Source of the DNA: Metabacillus idriensis
GTDB lineage: Bacteria > Bacillota > Bacilli > Bacillales > Bacillaceae
DNA: 64,000 nt
Direction: 5' to 3'
NCBI RefSeq assembly: GCF_009674765.1
Contig: NZ_WKKF01000009.1
Location: 1 to 64,000, forward strand
A program made the translations under genes and the position numbers. This document shows, in pieces, positions 1 through 7,950 of the stretch (within the stretch, counting starts at the first letter, position 1; every line of letters starts with the position of its first letter). The notes beneath the pieces were generated by a model, which searched no databases, had not been told where the DNA came from, and saw only the letters and a program-made list of their open reading frames with translations.

Positions 1-36
1 TAACGTAGGAAAAATCGGCTTTCTCCATGTCGAAAT

Positions 37-372
37 TTGCTTAGCGTATGTTTTCCGCGTTTTGTTGGTAGGACCCCTAGATTAAGTCATAAGTTAGATT
101 TTAAATTTACCGAGAATACTTACAAGGAGATTTATGACAGTTTGAGTAAGGATATTTTAAAAGAATCCAAGAAAGACTTGGAAGTGCATAGTTGGCTTAA
201 TAAAAATCCAAACTTCGTTGACAAGACAAAAATATTACTGGCTGGCATATGGACTTCCGTCAAGGCTGAGGTATTAATCTCGATTATTCGAAAGAAAGAA
301 CTAGCGAACGAATACGAAGAACAAATAAATAAAGAACTAATTGAATTTAAAAAGAATCAAAAGCACCCCTAA
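37..372 (+). CDS. Hypothetical protein near the left edge
   Basis: The reading frame is open from a TTG codon just after an in-frame TAA at position 1 and stops at 370-372, inside a good terminator. The product (111 aa) is charged and helical, with a middle segment of about 15 hydrophobic residues and a Lys/Glu-rich C-terminus. I recognise no domain. No convincing ribosome site precedes the TTG, and the first 20 residues look unlike coding sequence. The gene may therefore be the 3' part of something broken, or may start further in. The terminator placed exactly at the stop codon is the best sign that a real transcript ends here. Confidence 0.35.
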   Translation: MLSVCFPRFVGRTPRLSHKLDFKFTENTYKEIYDSLSKDILKESKKDLEVHSWLNKNPNFVDKTKILLAGIWTSVKAEVLISIIRKKELANEYEEQINKELIEFKKNQKHP

Positions 373-384
373 TAGGGTGCTTTT
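359..384 (+). terminator. Rho-independent terminator
   Basis: Arms AAAAGCACCC (359-368) and GGGTGCTTTT (375-384) are perfectly complementary with a 6-nt loop. The stem overlaps the stop codon of the upstream reading frame. Confidence 0.75.
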
Positions 385-593
385 GATTTTATGTAAAACT
401 AACATGGATCTAATGTTCAATAAAACAAACTCTAAAATGATCAAACTTTTTTATAAAAATTCCATCTATATTCAAAGCTTTAGTATCTATTTTGATCGAT
501 CTTTTTTATAAATGGATTCTTTCCATTTGCCATAAAAATGCAGGTTTATGCGTTATTTTTGATCAAACTTTTTTCCAATGCTACAGAATACTG

Positions 594-616
594 TATACAA
601 ATCTAGTTAACATAAT
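594..616. repeat. Dispersed 23-bp intergenic repeat, copy 1
   Basis: The sequence begins TATACAAATCTAGTTAACAT and is identical over 23 bp to the copy at 2095-2117. A third copy at 1310-1332 differs at 3 positions. All three lie outside genes in a 1.5-kb stretch. The core contains the palindrome GTTAAC. Its function is unknown. Confidence 0.7.
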
Positions 617-668
617 GCTTGTTTAATTAACGTATTTTAGTTCAGCAAAGACAAAATAATTATTTTTT

Positions 669-1211
669 TCATTTATGTTCCAAAACACTATATAATAACG
701 AATCACGCCAACCATCTTTAATTAATAGGTTTTCACGAAGCCTACCTTCCATAGTCATCCCGACTTTTTCTATTACTTTTTTTGAACCAATATTTCTAGG
801 GTCACAATAGGCAAATATACGATGAAGATTAAATGTACTAAATCCAAATTCAATTAATAGTTTAGCAACATCGGTTGCGATACCACGCCCCCAATAATCT
901 GGATTTATAATATAGCCTATTTCTCCGTTCTTATGATTGAAATCCCTAATATTAATCTCTCCAGCACCAATCATTTTTTCTTCTTTTTTTAGAACAATGG
1001 CAAACATATATCGCGTTCTTGGTTTTTTAGCTGCATCAACGAGAACTTGTTTCACAAATGCTTGAGATTCCTCTTCAGAATTTGGTCCCCAATCCTGATA
1101 TTGACAAACTTTCTCCTTAGATGCATACTTATGTACACCTATCCAATCACTTTCAGTGAATTCCCTTAATAAAAGCCTTTCATTTGATAGATTTTTTTTA
1201 ATAGATTCTAT
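669..1211 (-). CDS. GNAT N-acetyltransferase, RimJ/RimL type, with a rare start codon
   Basis: The product should transfer an acetyl group from acetyl-CoA to a protein N-terminus or small amine. The C-terminal 130 residues show the family pattern: the GYIINPDYWGRGIAT segment (acetyl-CoA loop) and NIGSKKVIEKVGMTMEGRLREN near the end. The frame stays open upstream of the internal GTG at 1055 and encodes the expected N-terminal strand and helix (LLLREFTESDW, then a YQDWGPNSEEE segment), so the GTG cannot be the true start. No ATG, GTG or TTG is available further up. A GGAGG at 1221-1225 sits 9 nt before an ATA codon at 1211 and 3 nt before an ATT at 1217. I therefore place the start at ATA 1211 (181 aa, the normal family length), with ATT 1217 as the alternative. 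Substrate unknown. Confidence 0.8.
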   Translation of the reverse strand: MESIKKNLSNERLLLREFTESDWIGVHKYASKEKVCQYQDWGPNSEEESQAFVKQVLVDAAKKPRTRYMFAIVLKKEEKMIGAGEINIRDFNHKNGEIGYIINPDYWGRGIATDVAKLLIEFGFSTFNLHRIFAYCDPRNIGSKKVIEKVGMTMEGRLRENLLIKDGWRDSLLYSVLEHK

Positions 1212-1309
1212 TTTAATCCACCTCCAAATTTCTATATTTATATTCTCACCCTTGTTAAATTATCCTGCCACGTAGTTGAAGATGATCCAGAAGGATCGAA
1301 TGAATATTC

Positions 1310-1332
1310 TATACAAAACTAGTTTACATAAG
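1310..1332. repeat. Dispersed 23-bp intergenic repeat, copy 2 (diverged)
   Basis: This copy matches the ones at 594-616 and 2095-2117 at 20 of 23 positions. It lies between the GNAT and Nudix genes. Confidence 0.6.
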
Positions 1333-1345
1333 CTAATTATAGGCA

Positions 1346-1376
1346 TGAAAAAAGAATCTTCGATTGAAGATCCTTG
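1346..1376 (-). terminator. Terminator of the Nudix gene
   Basis: On the minus strand GATCTTC and GAAGAT form a short stem around a 4-nt loop, followed by a run of six T. It lies just beyond the stop codon of the minus-strand Nudix gene. Confidence 0.6.
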
Positions 1377-1393
1377 GTAGTATTTTATAATAG

Positions 1394-2011
1394 TTAATCA
1401 AAATAGACAGGTTCTTGTGGATTATGTAAATGTTTAAAAGCCAATTTAATTTGTGATTCTGTATTTCGAGCTATTGATAATGATGGCAGTTCATTTTCAG
1501 CGAAAAACTCAACTGCACTAGTTTCTATTCCTTTTTTGGCTTGTCCACCGATTATTTCACATTGGATAAACATTTTATAAACGTGATAAGGAGAAGGAGG
1601 ATGCGGATGACACTTCTTATCTAGTACCCCTAACAATTTAATCGCTTTTACATCAAATCCTGATTCTTCTTTCACTTCTTTGACTGCAACTTCACTTGGG
1701 GTTAATCCAATATCACCCCAACCACCTGGTAACGACCAATCTCCGTCAGTATTTTCTCTAACCATTAAGATTTTATTATCTTTAAAAACAACAGACCTAA
1801 TATCTACCTTAGGCGTTGCATAACCGGTTTCATTGGCAAACAAATCCCTTATAATTGTCTTATCCATATCTGTATGTTGCGACAATATTTCTACGCTTAT
1901 ATTTCTTATTAATTCAAACCGTTCTAAATCATAAACGTCTTTAGAATAAGTTAATCCTGCTTGAGCAATCGATTGAAGTTGTTTCGCCCATTCAAGCCAT
2001 CTATGTTCCAT
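1394..2011 (-). CDS. Nudix hydrolase with N-terminal helical domain
   Basis: The enzyme is predicted to cleave a nucleoside-diphosphate-linked substrate. Residues 1-60 form a helical N-terminal domain typical of the longer Nudix subfamily (Nudix_hydro_N type). Residues about 65-190 are the Nudix fold. The Nudix box follows LPGGWGD and reads SEVAVKEVKEESGF, with the canonical Arg of REUxEE replaced by Lys. The EE pair that binds metal is intact. I chose ATG 2011 (205 aa) because a GGTGGTGAT ribosome site lies directly upstream. An in-frame GTG at 2023 would add four residues and overlap that site. The substrate cannot be told from sequence. Confidence 0.85.
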   Translation of the reverse strand: MEHRWLEWAKQLQSIAQAGLTYSKDVYDLERFELIRNISVEILSQHTDMDKTIIRDLFANETGYATPKVDIRSVVFKDNKILMVRENTDGDWSLPGGWGDIGLTPSEVAVKEVKEESGFDVKAIKLLGVLDKKCHPHPPSPYHVYKMFIQCEIIGGQAKKGIETSAVEFFAENELPSLSIARNTESQIKLAFKHLHNPQEPVYFD

Positions 2012-2094
2012 GATTATCACCACCCACTTATTAATAACCTAATATTACCACAAAGAAGAAGTAGTAGTTTTATTGTCATTTAATATGTATACCA

Positions 2095-2117
2095 TATACA
2101 AATCTAGTTAACATAAT
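2095..2117. repeat. Dispersed 23-bp intergenic repeat, copy 3
   Basis: This copy is identical over 23 bp to the one at 594-616. It lies upstream of the Nudix gene in intergenic DNA. Confidence 0.7.
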
Positions 2118-2142
2118 CGTTCCTAGAGGAAGTTAACAAAAC

Positions 2143-2171
2143 AAAAACCCCTTGATTACCAAGGGGTTTTT
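2143..2171 (+). terminator. Bidirectional-looking terminator
   Basis: Arms AAAAACCCCTTG (2143-2154) and CAAGGGGTTTTT (2160-2171) are perfectly complementary with a 5-nt loop and a T-run. No plus-strand gene ends just upstream, so it may serve a lost gene or act as an insulator. The stretch 2172-2442 otherwise holds only a leader-like segment (2341-2410) that resembles the one at 5571-5640. Confidence 0.65.
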
Positions 2172-2442
2172 CGCTGTCCAAATTTATGGGTTATGCACGT
2201 TTTTATACAAGCCTGCCAGATCAACGTTTTCAGCTGCGGAAGAAGCCGGTTGGCTGCATAAAAAAGAGGGTGTTTATGCAAGGGGTTAAGTAACAATAAA
2301 ATTGTTTAAAAAATGCCATCATGCTATTCAAGAATCTGGCCATTTAATGGAGTAAGACTCCCAAAAATAATGGATATTTATGTTATTATTGTTGGAGATT
2401 GTGAATAAGATTAACGGTGCAGAAATAGGGGGGTGAATGGAT

Positions 2443-3303
2443 ATGTTACAACAAGTAATAGATAAATTTAAGTTGAATGTGTTAACAATTGAGGATGTTC
2501 CGCAGTCTTTTAGTTCTGCAGTTTATAAAATCCAATTAATCGACCATCGTACAGTCTATATAAAAATTCCTTATTCCAAACCAAAGCTTGAACGTGAGTA
2601 TACTGTACTTAAACGATTACGCCATGAGCTACCTGTACCACAAATGTTAGACTATTGGGAAGGTAATGAGGATGTCACTGGTGCTTTATTATTATCCGCA
2701 ATCAACGGTGTGCCGATAACAGAGAAGGTGGATACAGATTTAGCTTATGATATCGGAGTACACCACGCAATACTGCATGCAATCGTTCCAAATGAACAGG
2801 ATTTCAAAAGTCCTGTTTCCAATGTTTATGGTCAATGGTCTGAGTTTATTGAGCGACAATTCTATTCCTTTGCAGAAGATGTAAAAGAAGTTATAGATCC
2901 CTGTTTATACGAACAATCATTGAAGCATTTTGTTCGTCAACTGAAATTACTTCCTTCTCCAGACGGACCTAGTTTTATACATATGGATTTTCGACCAGGC
3001 AATATATTAGTTCATGAAAATCAAGTGGCCGGCATTATTGATTTTGAAAGTGTCAGAATTGGCGCAACCGAAATGGACTTTACAAAAATTAATCGTGATA
3101 TTTTCATGAAATATCCTGGAACGAGGGATGCGTATCAAAAAGGCTATGAGTCCATTCGTCCACTTATTAACTTACAAGAAGTACTACCGTTTTATCGCTT
3201 TACTGATGCGTTTAATTCAATTGGTTGGTGTAAAAGAAGAGGTATCGAAAAGCATCAAACATTTTTACAGGAGAATTTAGCATATTTAAACGTTTTTTTA
3301 TGA
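2443..3303 (+). CDS. Aminoglycoside phosphotransferase-fold kinase
   Basis: The protein has the APH/choline-kinase fold: an ATP-binding N-lobe with the VYIKIP lysine near residue 42, the catalytic loop HMDFRPGNIL (Brenner motif H-x-D-x4-N) near residue 192, and the metal-binding IIDFES segment about 20 residues later. Members phosphorylate small hydroxylated molecules such as antibiotics, choline, fructosamine or homoserine. No known resistance enzyme is recognisable, so substrate assignment stays open. I chose ATG 2443 because the G-rich ribosome site (2427-2435) is 7 nt away. ATG 2437 would be only 1-2 nt from it. The gene stands alone. Confidence 0.8.
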   Translation: MLQQVIDKFKLNVLTIEDVPQSFSSAVYKIQLIDHRTVYIKIPYSKPKLEREYTVLKRLRHELPVPQMLDYWEGNEDVTGALLLSAINGVPITEKVDTDLAYDIGVHHAILHAIVPNEQDFKSPVSNVYGQWSEFIERQFYSFAEDVKEVIDPCLYEQSLKHFVRQLKLLPSPDGPSFIHMDFRPGNILVHENQVAGIIDFESVRIGATEMDFTKINRDIFMKYPGTRDAYQKGYESIRPLINLQEVLPFYRFTDAFNSIGWCKRRGIEKHQTFLQENLAYLNVFL

Positions 3304-3383
3304 ACGCGGGATAGTTGAAAGAGAATTATCAATCATTAATAACTGAGAATCCATTTATATGCTCTTTCTCATATTTCATTATT

Positions 3384-3450
3384 CAATAATCGGGCGCACT
3401 TCTTGAATAAGAAGGCGTCCTTTTTGAATTGGGCCATATTCTGGAGTAAG
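3384..3450. repeat. Dispersed AATCGGGCGC intergenic element, copy A
   Basis: The core AATCGGGCGC, then TTCTTGAATAA, then AAGGCGTC and a T-run recurs at 6471-6520, and a shorter form recurs at 4051-4080. The GGCGC and GGCGTC parts can pair in a weak hairpin, so it may double as a terminator. The flank GGCCAT...GGAGTAAGA also resembles 2338-2355. Confidence 0.55.
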
Positions 3451-3579
3451 AAAGGAAATTTGATGATTCATCTTGAATTTGTAAGTTGTTCCAGAAAAGG
3501 GGAAGTTTAGTGGGATAAGTGACTAACATTTCTTACTAAAGAAAATAAAAAAACCAAGACAATGGGTGGGAGATATCGC

Positions 3580-4032
3580 TTGAATTACGTTAAAGAATTA
3601 AGAAACCTAGTTGGAAATAGACCTTTAATATTAACTGGTTCGGTTGTTTTGGTTCTTAATGATAAAAATGATTTGTTATTGCAGCACAGAAATGATGGTG
3701 GCTGGGGCTTACCTGGTGGTTTGATGGAATTAGGAGAAAGTCTGGAAGATACTGCCATAAGAGAAGTGAAAGAAGAAACAGGTCTTCTAATTTTTGATTT
3801 AAAACTTCTAGGGGTTTTTTCTGGTCCAGATTATTACTTTAAGGTTTCTAATGGGGATGAATTGTATTCTGTAACTGCCGTTTATTTAACCAAGGGTTTT
3901 AAAGGCGAAATAAATATAGATAAAGAGGAATCTTTGGATATACAGTTCTTTAATTTGAATAAATTACCTAAGGGATTAACCGAAGAGTATCGAAGTTACA
4001 TAACTCCATTCCTTGAAAAAATAACTAAATAA
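3580..4032 (+). CDS. Nudix hydrolase (MutT/YjhB-like)
   Basis: A single Nudix domain of 150 aa carries a complete Nudix box: GGLMELGESLEDTAIREVKE followed by ETGL, preceded by WGLPG. It should hydrolyse a nucleoside diphosphate derivative with Mg2+. I chose TTG 3580 as start because GGTGGGAGA (3565-3573) lies 7 nt upstream and the product then begins NYVKELRNLVG, the usual start of this family. The in-frame ATG at 3562 has no ribosome site. It is the second Nudix gene within 2 kb and is not closely similar to the first. Confidence 0.85.
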   Translation: MNYVKELRNLVGNRPLILTGSVVLVLNDKNDLLLQHRNDGGWGLPGGLMELGESLEDTAIREVKEETGLLIFDLKLLGVFSGPDYYFKVSNGDELYSVTAVYLTKGFKGEINIDKEESLDIQFFNLNKLPKGLTEEYRSYITPFLEKITK

Positions 4033-4050
4033 AGATTGATTTTGTTTCTC

Positions 4051-4080
4051 AACAATCGGGCGCTTTTCTTTAGCATGAAT
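4051..4080. repeat. Dispersed AATCGGGCGC intergenic element, copy B (short)
   Basis: AACAATCGGGCGCTTTTCTT matches the 5' half of the copies at 3384 and 6471. The 3' half is degraded. Confidence 0.5.
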
Positions 4081-4140
4081 TGCACTCTTCCTTGACCTTT
4101 TACTATCCATATTTTAGAATTAATCTAATATACTTTGAGA

Positions 4141-4415
4141 GCGATGAAGAAGAAGAGTAAGCTTTAAGAACACTTCAGAGAGCTGATGGTTGGTGAAAAT
4201 CAGTGCGGGATTATTGTTGAATGGGCTTCTGAGCTACTAGACTGAAACAAGTAGTAGGTTTAGCGGACTGTCTTACCGTTAAAAGAGACTAAGTATCGAA
4301 ACAAATTTACTGTTTCAGTACGGATAAGTGCGTTTACATTTGTAAACGAATAAAGGTGGCACCACGGGTTACTCGTCCTTGTTTTTGGGGATGGGTAGCC
4401 CTTTTTGTATTTAAT
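4141..4415 (+). promoter_or_regulatory. T-box riboswitch leader of trpS
   Basis: The leader carries the T-box sequence AAGGTGGCACCACGGG at about 4352-4368. This is followed by a terminator whose arms start GGGTTACTCGTCC and end GATGGGTAGCCC before a T-run (about 4366-4408). Stem I shows the conserved AGAGAGCTGATGGTTGGTGA distal region. A TGG in GAATGGGCTTCT near 4220 fits a tryptophan specifier codon. By the known mechanism, uncharged tRNA-Trp pairs with the specifier and with the T-box bulge, stabilises the antiterminator, and allows transcription of the synthetase gene. Confidence 0.9.
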
Positions 4416-4439
4416 TTTAATCTATACGAGGAGGTTATT

Positions 4440-5438
4440 ATGAAAAAAACTATTTTAACTGGAATAAAACCTACGGGACAAATTCATTTGGGTAATTATA
4501 TTGGAGCGATAAAGCCTGCCTTGGAATTAGCTGAGATACAAGATTATAAACCAGCATACTTTGTTGCAGATTATCATGGTCTAACAAAAGTTCATAATGC
4601 TGAAGAATTTCGACATTTATCATATGGAATAGCAGCAACATGGTTAGCATTGGGGCTTGATCCTGATAAGGTCATCTTTTATAGACAATCTGATGTTCCT
4701 GAGATATTTGAATTGAACTGGATTTTTAGCTGTTTTGCATCCAAGGGATTAATGAATAGGGCTCATGCATATAAAGCTATTGTTGATAGCAATAAAAACT
4801 CGCAAAAGGATTTAGATTTTGGTGTCAATATGGGATTATTCAACTACCCGATTCTAATGGCAGCAGATATTTTGATGTTTAAAACGGAAGTTGTCCCTGT
4901 TGGAAAAGACCAAGTACAACATGTAGAAATCGCTAGGGACATTGCTGAAAGTTTTAATAATAATTATGGGGAGACATTCTTGTTACCAGAGTACAAAATA
5001 CAAGAAGATACAGCTGTTTTGCCTGGATTAGATGGTCGGAAAATGAGTAAAAGTTATAATAATACAATTCCTCTTTTTGAAGAACCAAATAAATTACAAA
5101 AACTAATTAATAAGATCAAAACTGATTCATTGCCACCAGAGGCACCGAAAGACCCTGATACTTCAGTTCTATTTATGTTATATAAAGAATTTGCTTCTCC
5201 AACTGAAGTAGAAAAAATGAAAGAACAATATTTAAATGGCATTGGCTGGGGTGAAGCAAAAAAGGAGTTGTTTAAAGTTATGGATAGATTTATAAAACAA
5301 CCACGTGAGAAATATAATGAGCTTATGGCATCCCCTGAAACATTAGATGGAATTTTGAAAAATGGAGCAGAGAAAGCAAGATCAATTAGTGTTCCGTTCT
5401 TAAAAGAAATTAAGCGTAAAATCGGGTTTTATGCATAG
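4440..5438 (+). CDS. trpS: Tryptophan--tRNA ligase
   Basis: This class I aminoacyl-tRNA synthetase charges tRNA-Trp in the cytoplasm. The HIGH-type motif is QIHLGNYIG near residue 15 and the KMSKS loop is GRKMSKSYNN near residue 200. The length, 332 aa, is typical. The start is ATG 4440 behind GAGGAGG. The frame extends upstream into the T-box terminator, but that part is leader RNA. The signature TGIKPTGQIHLGNYIGAIKP and the FVADYHGLT segment differ from the usual Bacillus housekeeping TrpRS as I remember it (GIQPSG..TLGNYIGAMKQ..., CIVDQHAIT). This may therefore be an auxiliary, separately controlled TrpRS of the kind linked to indolmycin tolerance. That is inference. Confidence 0.93.
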   Translation: MKKTILTGIKPTGQIHLGNYIGAIKPALELAEIQDYKPAYFVADYHGLTKVHNAEEFRHLSYGIAATWLALGLDPDKVIFYRQSDVPEIFELNWIFSCFASKGLMNRAHAYKAIVDSNKNSQKDLDFGVNMGLFNYPILMAADILMFKTEVVPVGKDQVQHVEIARDIAESFNNNYGETFLLPEYKIQEDTAVLPGLDGRKMSKSYNNTIPLFEEPNKLQKLINKIKTDSLPPEAPKDPDTSVLFMLYKEFASPTEVEKMKEQYLNGIGWGEAKKELFKVMDRFIKQPREKYNELMASPETLDGILKNGAEKARSISVPFLKEIKRKIGFYA

Positions 5439-5745
5439 TATATTGCGAACTAACGAGAATAATATAACTATTGTGGGAATTGTAAATTAAACAGATGGAA
5501 TATTAGTAAAAAATGAGGTGCCATTTTTGCAGTACTTTCTTATTTATTCAATCTTCAGTTCCACAATTATGCTATTTAATGGAATATTACTGCCAAACAA
5601 AACTGGATATTTATGTTTATTTTGAAGTGGGATTGTGAAGGGATTTAATTAAACTATATAGCGAGTTTACTTTAATAAAGATGCTATAATTTTTTATAAT
5701 TGCATTACATATGTATAATTTCTTAATAAGGATGGGAGATAATAT
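5439..5745. other. Intergenic stretch without a recognised gene
   Basis: No credible coding frame is visible. The part 5571-5640 (TTTAATGGAATATTACTGCC, then TGGATATTTATGTT, then GGGATTGTGAA) resembles 2341-2410, so both may be remnants of the same intergenic element. The end, 5690-5745, holds the promoter region and ribosome site of the phosphatase gene. Confidence 0.4.
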
Positions 5746-6339
5746 TTGGAAATTTTGTTAATCAGGCACGGCCAATCAGAAGCGGATATATTAAAAGTAC
5801 ACGAAGGAAGAGCAGACTTTCCTTTAACAGAGATAGGTCGTAAACAAGTACAATTAATGGCAGAAAGAGTGAAAAATGAGTTTCCACCTGAAATTGTTTG
5901 GTCTAGCACCCTTCAAAGAGCAAAGGAAACTGCATCCTTACTTTCAAACAAAGTAGGTTGTCCTATACAATTTAAAGAAGAATTAATGGAATTTAATAAT
6001 GGTATTCAAGCTGGTCTAACTTTCGAGGAAGCTAAAAAGTATCCTAATCCAAAATATCTTCATGATAGATTTGAAGAAGGTGAAACTCATATAGAATTTA
6101 GAATGCGAATAGAATCTATCTTCTCAAAAATTCTATCCTCTTCTCTACATAATAGAATTGCAATTGTTGCTCATGGTGGGGTTATAAACTGCCTCCTTCG
6201 TTCATTTTTTCATATGCCCGTAACTAAGGACTTTTATTTTAAAAATGGGGATACTGGAATTAGTTTTATTGAAATAACGGAGCAAGGAAAAGTAATTCAT
6301 TTTTTAAATAATACTTCTCATTTAGATAAACTAGAATAA
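5746..6339 (+). CDS. Histidine phosphatase family protein
   Basis: The N-terminus EILLIRHGQSEAD carries the RHG motif with the catalytic phospho-accepting His. The second His is in IAIVAHGGVINCL near residue 145, and the conserved Arg/Glu lie in SSTLQRAKETA and KEELMEFNNG. At 197 aa it fits the small cytoplasmic phosphoglycerate-mutase-like phosphatases, which act on diverse phosphomonoesters. The start is TTG 5746, with GGGAG (5734-5738) 7 nt upstream and no ATG available before the RHG strand. Substrate unknown. The gene is monocistronic. Confidence 0.88.
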   Translation: MEILLIRHGQSEADILKVHEGRADFPLTEIGRKQVQLMAERVKNEFPPEIVWSSTLQRAKETASLLSNKVGCPIQFKEELMEFNNGIQAGLTFEEAKKYPNPKYLHDRFEEGETHIEFRMRIESIFSKILSSSLHNRIAIVAHGGVINCLLRSFFHMPVTKDFYFKNGDTGISFIEITEQGKVIHFLNNTSHLDKLE

Positions 6340-6470
6340 ATTATATTTGGATCTCATGGAAGAATAAGGTTGTTAATGAATTTTTTATGAAAATTGATTC
6401 TGCAAGAACTTTAATCTAAAGTCACTTTTTATTAAACTAACCCAGCTAATAGAAGTTTTAGTGATCTTTA

Positions 6471-6520
6471 GCAATCGGGCGCCTTTCTTGAATAATAAGG
6501 CGTCTTTTTGTATTGGTCCA
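6471..6520. repeat. Dispersed AATCGGGCGC intergenic element, copy C
   Basis: GCAATCGGGCGCCTTTCTTG, then AATAATAAGGCGTC and a T-run, matches the copy at 3384-3430 closely. GGCGCC and GGCGTC can form the ends of a hairpin, so the element may terminate transcription from the phosphatase gene. Confidence 0.6.
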
Positions 6521-6723
6521 TTTAATCGATATGGTTTATTGAGCTAACGAAGGCAGGATAATTGATGATATTATTAAATAAATCTGATTTTATTTAATTT
6601 GGATGCAAAATGATTCTATGAATTTTGTAGTCGCCAAGACGCTATTATGAATGGTGCGAATAGGGAAAGACCATGAATGATTGATTGGACAAAACCAAAT
6701 AACCGTAAAGCGAGGTGCAGGAA

Positions 6724-7377
6724 TTGACTTTTAGGCTGACTCAAGAGGAAGAGGATTGGTTTACCTCGTTTTTTAAATCAGACGAATTTTCTGAAGTACT
6801 GGCCACATTATGGGCTTTAGGTTCTTATTCAGACAATGGCTTTACCATTCGGCATGCGAATAGGGGATTGATTGAACGATTTTCTGAGATGGTTATGAAA
6901 ACCCGGCCCATTCGTTCTCAAATAGCCTATATTCGAAGTGATAAAGATAGACCTTACGAGCAATGGGTTTGCTCAATGCATCCTCATCATCCTCTTGTCA
7001 GCAAAATGAAAGATATGGGGTGGCTGCCTGTTCAGGCTGAGAACCGCCCTTTTCCTTCAGGCGATTTGGATGAAGATGTTTTTTGTAAGGCTTACATCCG
7101 TCTTCGGCATACCCTGACCACAAGTTATTCGAAAGAAAAAAACTATCTACGGCCGCAGCTCTATATATACGGTTCACAAGAAGTGCTTCTTCGCCTGACA
7201 TCGTTTTTATGTAAGCGTATAGGGACAAAGGAAAAGAAAGTCCAACATCATTCACAAACCAGCATCACGAAGACGATCATCTATAGTTCTAAAGTGGAGG
7301 TTCCACAGATACTGGAATACATAGAGGCAAATGGAACGTTAGAGAAATTTAGAAGCCTTAACTTTGGTTATCAATAG
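6724..7377 (+). CDS. LAGLIDADG-like protein of unknown function
   Basis: The 217-aa product has an N-terminal segment LATLWALGSYSDNG matching the pattern of the LAGLIDADG helix (h-h-G-h-h-h-x-D-G), followed by GFTIRHANRGLIERFSEMV, the strand-and-helix order of that fold. A second half (residues about 120-215) ends in IEANGTLEKFRSLN, also typical. The second LAGLIDADG helix is not clear. It could be a free-standing homing-endonuclease descendant or a DNA-binding derivative. No intron or intein is visible nearby. The start is TTG 6724, with GAGGTG (6711-6716) 7 nt upstream. An in-frame GTG at 6715 lies inside that ribosome site. Confidence 0.55.
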   Translation: MTFRLTQEEEDWFTSFFKSDEFSEVLATLWALGSYSDNGFTIRHANRGLIERFSEMVMKTRPIRSQIAYIRSDKDRPYEQWVCSMHPHHPLVSKMKDMGWLPVQAENRPFPSGDLDEDVFCKAYIRLRHTLTTSYSKEKNYLRPQLYIYGSQEVLLRLTSFLCKRIGTKEKKVQHHSQTSITKTIIYSSKVEVPQILEYIEANGTLEKFRSLNFGYQ

Positions 7378-7471
7378 GCGTCTCTTTTTTTCATTTCTAA
7401 CAAAATGTATAAATTTCATTCTACCTGTCAATAACAATACCAAGTTATTAGACAAGGGGAGTTGGATAAAT

Positions 7472-7612
7472 ATGAAATGCAGAGATTGTGGTAAAAATAC
7501 CAGAGCAAGAGATAAAAAGAAACATGAAGAAAGATGGGGCTTGTGCTCCAATTGCTACAAGAAAGATAAGGATATGTTTAAAGTGGGTTTACGAATAGCA
7601 GCCAACCGATAG
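7472..7612 (+). CDS. Zinc-ribbon microprotein
   Basis: A 46-aa product begins MKCRDCGKNTRARDKK and continues to LCSNCYKKDKD, giving two CxxC pairs about 26 residues apart that should bind one zinc ion. The rest is basic, so nucleic-acid binding is likely. The start is ATG 7472 behind GGGGAGT (7456-7462). The frame is open further upstream, but that part lacks any ribosome site and overlaps AT-rich intergenic DNA. Function unknown. It converges on the RHH-like gene across a shared terminator. Confidence 0.6.
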   Translation: MKCRDCGKNTRARDKKKHEERWGLCSNCYKKDKDMFKVGLRIAANR

Positions 7613-7643
7613 AAATTCATCGAAATTAGATTCGATGAATTTC
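7612..7643. terminator. Shared bidirectional terminator
   Basis: Arms GAAATTCATCGAA (7612-7624) and TTCGATGAATTTC (7631-7643) are perfectly complementary, with a 6-nt loop. The hairpin overlaps the stop codons of two convergent genes. Confidence 0.7.
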
Positions 7644-7935
7644 AATACACTACTGTTTGTTTTCCTTTTTCCTTAATAAGAGTAGGGGATACCCAATATT
7701 CTTCAAAAGCTCCACCATGTTTTTTTTGTAAAAACTCAATTACATTTGGGGAATCAAGTGCAATTTTTAATAACTCATCGGATAAACGTGATTTAGACAT
7801 ACCTCCACACGCCAATGAGAGCTTATGAAGTTTGCGGTCGTATTCACTTGTCATGCTAACAGAAACTCTGCATACCCGCTTTCCACCTAATCCTCTGGTT
7901 TTAGCTTGTTCACTGACGCTTTTATATTCGTTCAA
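7642..7935 (-). CDS. Ribbon-helix-helix-like regulator
   Basis: The product (97 aa from the start chosen) has a basic N-terminus, a strand RVCRVSVSMTSEYDRKLHKL and two helices (a GGMSKSRLSDELLKIALDS segment). This order matches small RHH repressors of plasmids, phages and toxin-antitoxin loci. I chose TTG 7935 because GGAGGG lies 7 nt upstream. An ATG at 7950 has no ribosome site and directly abuts a palindrome. That palindrome (7951-7965) sits where an autorepressor should bind. RHH membership and autoregulation are inferred from pattern and position. Confidence 0.6.
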   Translation of the reverse strand: MNEYKSVSEQAKTRGLGGKRVCRVSVSMTSEYDRKLHKLSLACGGMSKSRLSDELLKIALDSPNVIEFLQKKHGGAFEEYWVSPTLIKEKGKQTVVY

Positions 7936-7950
7936 ATTAAAACCCTCCAT

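Noticed and set aside
4356-4439. Upstream extension of trpS from the GTG at 4356
   Set aside because: This DNA is the T-box and terminator of the leader RNA. ATG 4440 has GAGGAGG and begins the conserved protein.
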